Shown: piece after piece, positions 20,998 through 31,790 of the stretch
Position numbering within the stretch: the first letter of the stretch is position 1
How the letters are laid out: each line of letters opens with the position of its first letter
Assembly (NCBI GenBank): GCA_032622095.1
Contig: CP136066.1
Location: forward strand, 228,844,961-228,908,960
DNA from: Siphonodentalium dalli
Taxonomy: Eukaryota; Mollusca; Scaphopoda; Gadilida; Siphonodentaliidae
Length of the DNA: 64,000 nt
Direction of reading: 5' to 3'
Notes under the pieces: generated by a model
Seen by the model: only the letters and a program-made list of their open reading frames with translations
The model's database searches: none
What the model was told of the DNA's origin: nothing
Made by a program: the position numbers and the translations under genes

Positions 20998-22640
20998 AAT
21001 TTGTCGCCGATTGCCACCAAACTTATATATAATCATCCCCATAATATGAGGAATATAATGGCGTGGTTTAAATATGGCAAAAGTCGCGCCGTTCGCGTCA
21101 GGGGTGCCCGGAAGGGGGGGGGGGCAGATTTTTTTTCTCTCGCTGATTGCCACGAAACTTACATATAATCATCCCCATGATATGAAAAATCAACGGTGTG
21201 GTTTAAATTTGTCAAAAGTGGCGTCGTTTGAGCCAGGGATGAACAGAAGGGGAGAGGGGCACCAAAATTGATAAAACTAATTTTAGCGCCGATTTCCACC
21301 AAATTTATATATATTCTTCTTCATGATACAAGAAATCTAATTGTGCGATTTAACAACGCCAAATTGTTGTTTTTGGATGAGAGATTGGGAGGGGGTGGGC
21401 ACTAATTTTGATAATAAGTCGCCGATTGCCACCACACTTATACAAAATCACCCCCATGGTATGAGGAGTCTAATGGTGTGGCTTTTATCTGTCAAATGTG
21501 GCCTCATTCGAGTCAGGGTTGCATTGAAAGGGACAGGGGCACCAAAATTGATGCACAATTTTTTTAGCGCCAATTTCCACCAAATTGATACACGTTCTTA
21601 TCCATGATACGAGGAATCTAATCGTGACTTAAAGAAGCCATAGTGGTGCTGTTTGTGTGAGAGATGGGGAGGGGATGGATTGGCACCAAATTTGATAAAA
21701 AAATTGTTTAGTCGCCGATTATCACCAAACTTATAAACAATCATCTCCATGATATCAGGAGTGTAATCGTGTGGTTTTAGGATGTCACAAGTGGGGCCAT
21801 TCGAGTCAGTGGCGTATAGAGATGAGAGGGACACAAACAAAAAATATCTATATGTTTAGTGCCGATTTCCACCAGATTGATACATATTCTTCTCCGTGAT
21901 ACGAGGAATCTTATCGTGTGGTTTAGATACACCAAATTGGTGCCCTATGGGTGAGATATATGGGGACCTTAATTTTGATACGAATTTGTATACTCGCCAA
22001 TTTTCACCAATTTCATATATATGCATCTCTAATCTCTAATGAGTCTTAGTGTGTGTAGCTTGAGTCCGAAATAGGGACGGGAGGGTCACCAAAACTGATA
22101 CAAAATATTTTTAGTACCAATTACCATCAAATTCAGACACGTTCTTCTCAAATGATACAAGAAATAAAAGCGTGCTGTCTGTCTGTCTTTTTGTCTGTCT
22201 GTGTGCGTTCTATTTATAACTTCTCGCGGTACAATCGAATGGCACCAAGGCGTTCTAAGAGGGGTAATTTTTAACAAGGAAGATAATGGTGCGGGTTAAA
22301 ATTTTCTAAAATGACGCTGTTGGTGGGATGGGAAATTAAAAAAATATGGTGAAATAGTTTTGTCGCTGATTTCCACCAAACGAATACATAATCATCTTCC
22401 CAATATGGTGTTGTTCGAGTCAGCGTTGCATCAACAATTGATTTAATAAACCAAATTCCACCAAATTCATACACTTTTTTCTCTAATGATATACCATGAA
22501 TTAAATCACATTTGGTGTCGTTTGCGTCACGGATGGCGAGCGGATATGCACTATCATTGATAATTCTTGCTATTCGCCGATATCCACATATAAGATATAT
22601 ACAGTCACCAGGCCATCTCCATATCATTTTAAGTAGTTGG
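20998..22640 (+). repeat. Degenerate ~150-300 bp internal repeats of the Helentron-like element
   Basis: Modules containing CGCCGATTnCCACCAAACTT, a CATnATATGAGGAATnTAAT stretch and a GGGGAGGGGCA G-rich run recur roughly six times with heavy divergence. A second GTCTGTCT run at about 22175 followed by a start-like segment suggests two element starts fused or nested. Confidence 0.7.
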
Positions 22641-22649
22641 GCGTTCACA

Positions 22650-23580
22650 TTTCACAATCCCGACATATGGTGACCCACATAAGTCACTTGAACAATTATA
22701 TCTTCTTAACAGTCATATTTATATGGGAATGGCAATCAAGGCATTCACACAATGAGCTAGCAAAAAGAGATAACTAGAAGAAGCATTAAACGTATATGTA
22801 TCATTCCATTGAAGAGATACATATATTCGTGCAAACTGAGAGATTTCGAACCGTCAGAGGATTGCATATATATAATAACAAAATTTAGTGTGTTCCATTC
22901 AATACAGTTTCCACAAAAAGTTACAATTTGTCAACAGACATGGAAGGCCTGTTCAAAAATAGTGGTCACAGTGTGCAGTCAAATATAGTTTCTTCTGATA
23001 TACAAGAAAATGCAGTTAGTATCACAAGACTTTTCAGGATCCTACCAATACTGACATCTGACAAGGGTTTTAGAACAGACTCATCGACTGACATAAACAA
23101 CTCAAAATCTCGCTCTGTGCCTGGCACATGTAGCTGATATATGTGTGAAGCAACATTTCGTTTAAACTAAGAATATTTAGCCAATATATAGCACCATGAA
23201 CAGATGAGCACCTGGGAATTTCTTTGAAACATCTGTATCTTCGTGGAGATATGATAGCCAGGTGTCATCGAGATCTTAGTTCAACCCACTAGATTGATTG
23301 ATACATCTCAATATGTAAAACCCAATTATCATATTTTATCGAACTAATGTGTTTATGATGTTCATGTATCATATTATAACGTCTAATGTATACGCAGTTG
23401 TAAATAAATAAATACTTCATTATTGGTGGAACGGATTAATCGCGATTAGATAAACAGAATGACAATTGACAAGGTGAGCCACTACTTATATTCCATGACT
23501 GTAATAATCATGTGTTGTGATGCTATTTGAATATACAATTTATGAGAAAACGTATAACACTTTAAGCAAGAGCATTCTCT
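22650..23580. other. Right half of the Helentron-like element, no recognised gene
   Basis: Mostly unique AT-rich sequence. A 69-codon frame at 22928-23137 starts with ATG but shows no domain I recognise. It could be passenger DNA, since Helitrons can carry host fragments, but nothing supports a particular gene. Confidence 0.35.
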
Positions 23581-23640
23581 ATTCCCAACAAATATCCACA
23601 GCATATATTAACCTGGGCAACGCCGGGTAACCCTGCTAGT

Positions 23641-24046
23641 GTATGATATATACAGTAGATAATTAATTTGTGGGTAGTACATAATACATTATGACATACA
23701 TATGAATTACAGTATATGTATGATATATACAGTAGATAATTAATTTGTGGGTAGTACATAATACATTATGACATACATATGAATTACAGTATGTGTATGG
23801 TATATACAGTAGTTAATTAATTTGTGGGTAGTACATAATACATTATGACATACATATGAATTACAGTATATGTATGATATATACAGTAGATTATTAATTT
23901 GTGGGTAGTACATAATACATTATGACATACATATGAATTACATTATATGTATGATATATACAGTAGATTATTAATTTGTGGGTAGTACATAATACATTAT
24001 GACATACATATGAATTACATTATATGTATGATATATACAGTAGTTA
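23641..24046. repeat. 77-bp tandem repeat, right part, about five copies
   Basis: Units start ATTAATTT at 23662, 23739, 23816, 23893 and 23970, exactly 77 bp apart. They differ by a few substitutions. The array lies within the LINE 3' region or in another insertion there. Confidence 0.95.
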
Positions 24047-24470
24047 AGCTCCAGTTCCAGGAGCTTACTGTTGCGCGCCACAATACACAGGCATTAATTT
24101 AATCCGGCGCCATTTATTTTCATCTCGCAACTTGATGACATTGCGCATGCAAATGCGTCGTCTCTAGATTTGTATCTTGCCTTATCATGTAGTGTTTCTC
24201 CTTTTTCTTTTTTTGTTTTTGTTTTTATTAATTATTTTTTGTATTTTTTCCCCTTAATTCTGTTTTTTATGTCAATTTTGTTTTGTGCACATTTATACCA
24301 CTTTTTTATTTATTAATTTTTTTTCTTCTTTCGAATTAATATGTTCTTTATTCTCGCTCCTTTATGTTTGATTATAGTTAGATTATTTTGTATATTATCA
24401 TGTAATTATGTTAGTTTCTTGTGTTCGATTCTGAAACTCTACATGTATGGAGGAAAGAAATAAATATATA
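24047..24470 (+). other. Probable LINE 3' untranslated tail
   Basis: T-rich, low-complexity sequence runs to AAATAAATATATAAAT at the satellite junction. No coding is seen. The assignment to the LINE rests on position: it lies between the retrotransposon body and the resumed satellite. Confidence 0.5.
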
Positions 24471-24985
24471 AATATGGGGCAGAGAAGATGAAGAGGTGGA
24501 CTCCATCAAATAAGAGCCAGGGAAGATGAAGAGGTGGACTCCATCAAATAAGAGCCAGGGAAGATGAAGAGGTGGACTCCATCAAATAAGAGCCAGGGAA
24601 GATGCAGAGGTGGACTCCATCAAATAAGAGCCAGGGAAGATGAAGAGGTGGACTCCATCAAATAATAGCCAGGGAAGATGAAGAGGTGGACTCCATCAAA
24701 TAATAGCCAGGGAAGATGAAGAGATGGACTCCGTCAAATAAGAGCCAAGGAAGATGAAGAGGTGGACTCCATCAAATAAGAGCCAGGGAAGATGAAGAGG
24801 TGGACTCCATCAAATAAGAGCCAGGGAAGATGAAGAGGTGGACTCCATCAAATAAGAGCCAGGGAAGATGTAGAGGTGGACTCCATCAAATAAGAGCCAG
24901 GGAAGATTAAGAGGTGGACTCCATCAAATAAGAGCCAGGGAAGATGAAGAGGTGGACTCCATCAAATAAGAGCCAGGGAAGATGG
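24471..24985. repeat. 38-bp satellite block 3, distinct subtype
   Basis: About 13-14 copies. After the first unit nearly all carry AAGAGCCAGGGAAGATG instead of the TGGGGCAGAGAAGATG type that dominates blocks 1 and 2. The array ends in GATGGCGACGTAACG. Confidence 0.95.
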
Positions 24986-25329
24986 CGACGTAACGACATC
25001 TGATCTTTGTATATCTGTAGCTTGAAATCCGCACCCCTTGTTTTAACCACGCTAACATTGTTATATCAAGTATACACTCGAGGAGTAACATAATAAATCT
25101 ATCTTTTACCTCGATAAGTATATTTGGACGAGACATGACTAAATAATTGGCTAACCGAGTACTAACTTCTGGTAACCTGGTTACCCAAATGGCAATAGTT
25201 CTAGCAAGCATGGGTTCCGTACAGTTCCGACATCTCTTAGGAAAACAATTCAGTTCGCATACACGTAGAACAGAGTATTACTGCTGAGAGCAGACGACGA
25301 ATATGCAACTTATTTCCATTTGTTTTGCT
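24986..25329. other. Stretch without recognised feature
   Basis: A reverse-strand open frame spans 24924-25211 but partly overlaps satellite and shows no domain. Nothing is supported. Confidence 0.4.
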
Positions 25330-25635
25330 AATGAGTGTGCAAGCTGCAAAACAGAGTTCAGTCCCCTCGCCACGGTATGTATGACCGCTGCCGGCATGTG
25401 TATTTTCTTAAATAAATCTAACATTTTTTATTGAAGAGTTTTGTCAGTAACAATTGATCTAGACAATTTTCAAATGAATACGGACAGTTCCGTTTCTCAG
25501 AATAATACAGATCGAATTGTAACCTACAAACGTCTCAAGTAAATAAATGCGCTATTTCTTCACGTTATCTGTAGGCGCTGGCAGCGGTAAGTCCTGCGTA
25601 GGGGACTGAACTCTGCATGGAGCTTGACGAGTGTG
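25330..25635. mobile_element. MITE-like element with ~60-bp imperfect inverted ends
   Basis: The left arm (about 25330-25396) and right arm (about 25572-25635) are inverted copies sharing CAGAGTTCAGTCCCCT and ACCGCTGCC. The interior is AT-rich and non-coding. No clear target duplication was identified. Confidence 0.65.
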
Positions 25636-26054
25636 ATCTCGTCATTATGTGTTATCTGTTATATACATATATGCTATTGGTATCGACGTGTTACAACATA
25701 CATGTACTGTAGAGTGTAGACATGCCACGACAACCGTCGAAAGTAAATAATTATAAGCTTCATGCATATAGTCTGACCAATTTATTTGCACAACTTCTGG
25801 GCGCCAAAGCGTGCACATTCAGTCGCTCACGATAACATGGTATCATTTGTTCAAATATCTGAAACACACACTGAACTAATTACATTTTTGAACCAAAACC
25901 AACCAATATCAATACGTATGAACAGACAATAATCCAAGAAACATAGCACAACAGCTGCAATTCACGAAAAAGGGACAGATAAAGCAAAATGCTACATCGC
26001 GCGCATCAGCATTTAATGGAGGGGTTTACATTTTCACGTAATTCTAACACTATA
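25636..26054. other. Stretch without recognised feature
   Basis: No gene, repeat or RNA motif could be supported between the MITE-like element and the solo terminal-repeat fragments. Confidence 0.4.
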
Positions 26055-27110
26055 TTATGCTCGTTGAAGCTGACTTTGGGGATGAACCCGGACGAAGTTG
26101 GATTCAAGCTGATTTTGATGTCATTGCAGAAAACCCCAGGAACAAAATATCCAAAAATCCGCATTAGAGAAACTATGTTATACAAGATGGCGTCCCACAT
26201 GGTTGTCTATATTACATCAGTTATCGAAATTAAGTCATTACACAATATATTGTGACATTGTAATTACGCAATTATACCCGTTGTGATATTAGAGTATGGG
26301 AGCGAAGAGAGTGACAGGGACAGAAAATTATAAACATTATAATTATGGGCATGCAACACACATGTATTCTGGTCGTTGAGACCCAATTTTGAGGTGAACC
26401 TAGAACAAATTGTTGACAAGCTGTTTTTGGTGTCAATTTGTCGGCCAGAATCTGGGGAACGATATATCCAAAATCCGCTGAAATCCGCTTTGTGAAAAAT
26501 GTTCTACTGCTCTTTGAAATAGGGTCGTATTTATGGCTTTTTGTGTCAGTTTTACTGTTTCTTATATTAGTCCAGTCAATCCGATGGAAAGAAACGCCCA
26601 GCCATGACAAAATTGCTATGCAATGTCTTTATGTGTTTTTGAATGTGACTATACCCATATAATAACATAACCACAATCCCCATGAGTCCCAGGATGGGAA
26701 ATTCGTCATTTTTGGTTCAAAAGTCAGGAATATGTAAAACAAAAATGGTGAAAATTGTAATTTTCTGGTTGAGAGTCAGATTTTAAGGTGAACCTATATT
26801 AAATTGGTAACAAGCTGTTTTTGGTGTTATTTTGTCTGGCAGATTCTGGGGAATAATATATCCAAAATTTGCTTTGGGGAAAATTTTCTACATACCTTTG
26901 AAATAGGGTCCTATTTATGGCTTTGTTGTGTCAATTTTGCAGTTCCTTATTAGTCCAGTCAAACTAATGAAAAGAAACGCCCAACCGTGAACAAATTTGC
27001 TATGCAATGACTTTTGGTGTTTTTGAGTGTGAGTATAATCATATAATAACATATCCAAAATGCCCATGAACCAGAATGGGAAAGTCGTCATTTTTGGGCC
27101 AAAAGACTGG
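26055..27110 (+). repeat. Solo terminal-repeat fragments related to the 3.8-kb transposon
   Basis: Three segments (about 26060-26165, 26385-26500, 26772-26895) share order and wording with the left inverted repeat at 13058: GGTGAACCTAGA, a TTTTTGGTGTCA stretch and ATATATCCAAAATCCGCT. The last two are part of a tandem duplication of about 385-395 bp (26354-26735 and 26750-27110) that also repeats AAAGAAACGCCCA and CATATAATAACATA motifs. These are likely relics of one or more related non-autonomous elements. Confidence 0.75.
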
Positions 27111-27142
27111 AATATGTAGATATAAAAATGGTGAAAATTGGA

Positions 27143-27190
27143 ATGTACCGGACAATATGGCGGCAATTTCCTTGAGTGTACTACCAATCA
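27143..27190. repeat. 47-bp direct repeat, left copy (right copy 27855-27902)
   Basis: TGTACCGGACAAnATGGCGG, then CAATTTCCTKGAGTGTACTACCAAT, occurs at both places about 712 bp apart, just before composite repeat A begins. The segment between the copies may be inserted or tandemly duplicated DNA. Confidence 0.8.
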
Positions 27191-27539
27191 CTTCAATGTC
27201 ATATACATTCATTAATGTGATAGAAACCTGCAACAAAACGCATTATTCTTGTTGCCATAGCATAATTATGCCTGTCATTTCGTGCATAATTTGACTCTAA
27301 AACTATAAAATGGCGAATCCTAATCCGTTATAATAAGTCATATCCCGAGGATTTGACAATTCGGTGTCTAAACAGTTTTCAAAATGACAGCGAAAATGGC
27401 AGTCGGAAGTGAACAATTTAAATTTTGTTGTTGTTGATTGTTTTTCACTATATCGAATAAACGTATAGCCAACATGTAGTCATATAATTATGCCACCATA
27501 CGATTTTCCAAAGCTACCAATTAGTTTCATAATACATCA
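27191..27539. other. Stretch without recognised feature
   Basis: AT-rich sequence with no supported gene, lying between the two copies of the 47-bp direct repeat. Confidence 0.4.
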
Positions 27540-27725
27540 AATGAGTGTCCCAAACCACATAACGAGTGCGCCAAACCATATACAGAGTTACAAAATCGGG
27601 TATCCAAAAACGAACATGTGAGTATCCAAATCCATACGACGGGCGCCCCAAATCCAAACATTGTCCCAAACCATCGAAGGGTGTCCCAATCCACCAAACG
27701 AGTTTCAGAAACCACCCAGACTGAT
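27540..27725. repeat. Degenerate ~24-bp tandem repeat
   Basis: About eight variants of GTGTCCCAAACCAYAnRACGAG occur in a row. Divergence is high, so the array is old or under drift. Confidence 0.6.
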
Positions 27726-29204
27726 GTAGACTGAGGTAGGTAGTGCCCAAAACGATACTCAACTGGTGTCATAACCCACACATAGTATTATTGATCCATT
27801 TTCGTTTTCGTAAGGATGTCTGCTCAAACTTATTGGACGCTAACATGTGGCTGTGTATGTACCGGACAACATGGCGGCAATTTCCTGGAGTGTACTACCA
27901 ATACCGAATACTACCGATACATTGCGTTCATAGTATACTACCCTGCATTTTTGTGATAAAAGCGATATATTCGTGTTTCATCACTAAATCGGAGGCAATT
28001 ATTATACTAATTTTTGAGACACAGACAATTGGATCTAAACAATTTACCCAGTAATATATGTATATCTCTCATACTGTTCTATAGCAGTGAATTTTGAAGG
28101 GTACCCAATAATGTGCTGAATGTGATTTTGAACTGCTGGAGTGGAGTGGAGGTCGGTCAAATGGTGTTTTCTCTGTATTTGGTTAAGTCACATCAAATAA
28201 AAGTCATTTGCATAACCGATATATTAATATCATTTATTATACTGTGCAATACACAATGTACAATTATATGTTATTATGTATGCATACTGCCCTTATAAGG
28301 ATGTTTTTTCCAATTAAACTTATCTAACCTATACCCGAATAACTTCATTATAATTTAGTTAAACTGCGCACTGGGAATCTTCTGAACTGCTTCATAAGAA
28401 GTGCTGAACGGGATTTTGAACTGTTGAACTGGGGTGGTGGTCAGTCAAATGTTTTTCTCTCCCTGTATATGGGTATGTCCCATCGATTACAAGTCATTTG
28501 CACAACCTAAACTCTACTAACTTCGTTATACTTGAGTTCAATTGCGTTCGCGATAATCTTCTGAACTGCAGCTGTCGTACTGCTGAACTGGATTTTGAAC
28601 TGCTGAACGGGTATCGCTGGGGTCAAAACGGTGTGCCCTTCCTGTAGTGGATATAACACTAAATAGCACGTGTAATTAACAGAACTCACGACCGACTGTC
28701 GTTATAATTGAGTTAAACTGTAATCGGGAAATCTACCGACCAGGTGTTAACGTGTTGATCAGCAGATGATTCAGCGTTTTTGGCGCACCCTTCATAAATT
28801 TCGTATTCGTATCTTAATAAAAATGGAGGCGAGAGCAATAAAAGAGTTATACAAGAAAGGGGAAATCTTGTCGTTTGTTCAGAAAATAAAATAGCTTCTG
28901 TTAATTGAGGATTTAGGTATCAGAATTTGGTAATAAACCTGACATTTTCTCACTGACATTTAATGGACTTATTATTGGCGTCCGCCCTTAACTAAAACAG
29001 ACACGTGGACGGTTTACGCCAATTCCATACTAATTAATGTATTCAACAATATTCAAATTAAGTCAAAAGTCAAGCACGTTCCCGACTAACACACGGGTGC
29101 TACTGAAGTGTCGTCCAAACATTTCTCTTATCATTCCCATTCTTATTCAAATTGGATTCAGACAGAAATGAAGAGGTCATAATACGTTGTCTTGTCCCCA
29201 ACAG

Positions 29205-29285
29205 TTTAGAACACAACACAACTAAATCATGGAGTACAAACACCATGATTCGTCTCCGAGTTGGGCACGTCGTGGCCATATTCGA
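29205..29285 (+). other. Candidate conserved 81-nt mini-exon (copy A)
   Basis: The segment is bounded by an acceptor-like CCCCAACAG and a donor-like CGA|GTGAGT. The same boundaries and the same 81-nt length occur in copies B (53563-53643) and C (58984-59064). One frame is open in all three (LEHNTT...RLRVGHVVAIF in A). An ATG in another frame reads MEYKHHDSSPSWARRGHIR. No protein family is recognised. It may be a fragment of a captured gene or chance conservation among recent copies. Confidence 0.35.
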
Positions 29286-29585
29286 GTGAGTATTTCCTTT
29301 TCAGTCATTTTTTTCTCCAAATGTTTCTTGAAGAATCAATCACAATTTTATGTTATTGATGTTTATTTGATGTCACGTGCAACAAATATAATTATGGTCA
29401 TTGAAAGAGATGACAAATGTACGTATGGGCCATATAGAGCTATTGTCATAATCTGAAGCAGGGGGATCGGACCAACAGTACACCTTTGCCCACATCTGTG
29501 TTTCTCGACAGTGTAAGAAATCATAACATTTTATTCCAGACTTCGTCGCGGTGGCGCTCAATTAATTATCTGCGTTAATGTTTGA

Positions 29586-31078
29586 CCCTGTGCCAATGCA
29601 TTCTCTTATATATGCGAGTCGACCATAGGTCGCCTCGCATATATAACAGAATGCATTGGCCTAACAATATGTTATCATTTTTTTTATATAAATTTTTCTT
29701 ACATTCTTTAACAATTTTTAGGACATACAATAAAAAAAACATCCAGATTGTGAATAACCCTACAGGGAGCCCCAAACATATATAGAAGCATGTGTACTGA
29801 GTGTCGTCTGCTCATGTTTGTCTGCGGCTCTGTATGTGTAAAATTAATATGATCATACGCAAGCGTAATAAACGAAACAAAGCTAAAACAAACACAAAGG
29901 GGTTTCTGCATGTAGCGTTTAAAACAATTATTGTCAAAATCACCTTATAGATTCCCACCAAATAAGATCCACATGCATAAGGCTCATGTTTGGTGGGGTA
30001 ATTATAAATACTTATATATCTTGTCGAGAATGCATGGAACTGAAACTAACCATTATATTAATTGGCGTACTGGGGGAGCTCTCCGCTTCAGATAATGAGG
30101 ATGTTCATTTCACTCATAACATGTCGTCATGTCGATTTCAACGATAGTCGACAAACAACGTCATCGTGTAACTTTCACCATTGACCGAATTCGCGTGGAA
30201 CTGAATGTATCTTCTGCTTTGTTTATAAGTATGTGTTTTCATTCTATTCAAGAAAATAGGATATATTGGATTATCAGATGCATGTAAGTATGCAGACTTA
30301 TGATAACAATCAAATCCGTATTAAATATTATCTTATTTCCTTTCGCACCGTATAGACTCTATACAGAACCATGCAGTATTGATCAACTGCTGTGAATCAG
30401 TTGGAAAATAAAGCTTTGAGATACACGTAGATCGTGTTGAGTTGTGGTGATTTTAGTTTATTTAAAAACATATTAAAACTTCCTAGGGTCCGATGATTTG
30501 ATCCAGTAGAGTGCCGGAGTATACCCGTTATAAATTCAGTATGGACCTACTTTACCTTATAAATAAAAAAAATAATTTATTTTTAATGTTTATATAAATA
30601 GGAGAATGTTGCACGTCGACTGATTTGGGTTGGCCTCTTGGCAGCCGATTACGACATTAATGCTTTAAGCCCACCGATCTACTGTGCGACATTCGTGCTC
30701 CCCAAATTCAAAACAACAGCGTCGTATAATAATTGGTGACGTCACAAAATCAGATAGTCTATATACGACCCAAAGCGTCCGGCTTTGGTTCGTTATAAAA
30801 TTATAAAATTATAAATTATAAAACTTAGATTTCCATGCAGGAAGCCCCAAACATATAGAAGCATGTGTACTGAGTGTTGTCTGCTCATGTTTGTCTGGGG
30901 CTCTGTATGGGTGAAATTATAAAATTGTTAAAGAATATAAGAAAAAATTATTAAAATTGTAAAAAATTGTAAAAAATAATAACAAATGATAAAACATTGT
31001 TAGGCCAATGCATTCTCTTATATATGCGAGGTGACCTATGATCGACTCGCATATATAAGAGAATGCATTGGCACAGGG
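29586..31078. mobile_element. Hairpin-ended element, copy A (1.5 kb)
   Basis: The element begins CCCTGTGCCAATGC and ends GCATTGGCACAGGG. Each end is itself a ~69-bp palindrome (29592-29660 and 31004-31072) built from GCCAATGCATTCTCTTATAT and its complement around a GTCGACC centre. The two palindromes are in opposite orientation, and AT-rich sequence inside them (TTAAAGAATATAAGAAAAA and complement) is also inverted. The interior carries 60-bp GAGCCCCAAACA...TGTTTGTCTGGGGCTC units and a diverged relative of the 3.8-kb transposon interior. Confidence 0.8.
30050..30425 (+). repeat. Fragment related to the 3.8-kb transposon interior
   Basis: ACCGAATTCG, then ACTGAATGTATCTTCTGCT, and further on TTGGAAAATAAAGCTTT match 13950-14165 in order and approximate spacing. 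This shows related DNA was carried inside the hairpin-ended element A. Confidence 0.6.
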
Positions 31079-31790
31079 GTTTTCATGTTAATGTTTAATG
31101 TCTGCAATCTAATGTGGTCTTCAACTCATGCAGTGCAAAGTTACCTTGGGAAACGCATAGCTGTGTGCCAGGTTTCCTGGGGAAAAACAATCATTTACAC
31201 CAACTAGTTATTTACTTTGATTATTCAATATTGGAAAGAATCGAACTCCGGTACCAATTCCGGTACCGATTGCGTGAAATTACAAAATTCAAATATGTTG
31301 TTTTATGTGGCCATCTAACTAATTTATTCTGTGCAGTTTTAGGCATTACTTTTGCTGGTGGAATAACATAGCATTATGTTAGGCAATGATATGAGTGAGG
31401 GGGTGATCAGTGAGACTTAACGAATTTTCTAAATGGGATAACGTTTACAATAACCAACTTCGTAGAAAAGCAGATGACAAAACTGAAAACAATTTGAAAA
31501 TCAATAGTTTCCGTTCTTTAACAATCGTACTATCGCTGTGCGGCGTATACTAGTTTCCCGTTCGTGTGGTATACATGCAGCTATATGTACCACGTCAATG
31601 ACACCGTTTGGGCCATCGGAGTAACACGGTGACAATTTCATCGAATTCAGCGCGTCGAAAAAATCCTCACTACCAAATTTCAGTTCGATATCTTAAAACA
31701 TGTAAGAGCAATCTATTGACAATGTTTTCGATAGTAATTTATCATTGTAATTTGGCGAACCCCTTAAGATACATATCTTGATTGACGTAA

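Larger units (their letters stand above)
20795..23640 (+). mobile_element. Helentron/HINE-like element inserted in the 77-bp repeat
   Basis: The element runs from after ACAGTATAT (20794) to GCTAGT (23640). Intact neighbouring repeat copies read ACAGTATATGTATGATATA across the same point, giving an exact empty site and no target duplication. The left end has a GTCT tetranucleotide run (20815-20852). The right end carries CAACGCCGGGTAACCC followed by CTAGT, a short hairpin and terminus like those of Helentron-derived and pearl elements of molluscs. No Rep or helicase coding is visible, so it is non-autonomous. Class assignment comes from end structure and is inferred. Confidence 0.7.
17455..24470 (+). 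mobile_element. Decayed APE-type non-LTR retrotransposon (LINE) with nested insertions
   Basis: A LINE body interrupts the 38-bp satellite. It is 5'-truncated within the endonuclease region and ends in AAAGAAATAAATATATAAAT just before satellite resumes. Remnants in order are endonuclease, linker, reverse transcriptase with an HADD version of the YADD box, and a C-terminal Cys/His motif. Satellite flanks share about 22 bp around the two junctions with one mismatch, which could be a target duplication but cannot be told apart from satellite repetition. Coding is disrupted by stops and frameshifts. The clade (CR1, Jockey or I-like) is not decided. Confidence 0.8.
27915..31790 (+). repeat. Composite repeat copy A
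   Basis: Homologous to copies B (51891-54955), C (57067-59215) and D (62287-64000). Shared blocks are an AT-rich left part with TTTACCCAGTAATATATG, about three degenerate ~180-bp modules with GCTGAACTGC and TTTTGAACT motifs, a conserved candidate mini-exon, and (A and B) an 800-bp right part. A hairpin-ended element lies at 29586-31078. A frame at 31114-31371 is present only here and has no recognised domain. A lacks the GC-rich left block seen in B, C and D. Confidence 0.85.

Noticed and set aside
29586-29660. Palindrome as a rho-independent terminator or pre-miRNA
   Set aside because: It occurs in pairs at the ends of several elements, so a transposon end is the simpler reading. miRNA processing cannot be judged from sequence alone.
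31114-31371. 85-codon frame in composite A as a gene
   Set aside because: No domain was recognised. Copy B lacks most of it by deletion, and C and D do not extend there.
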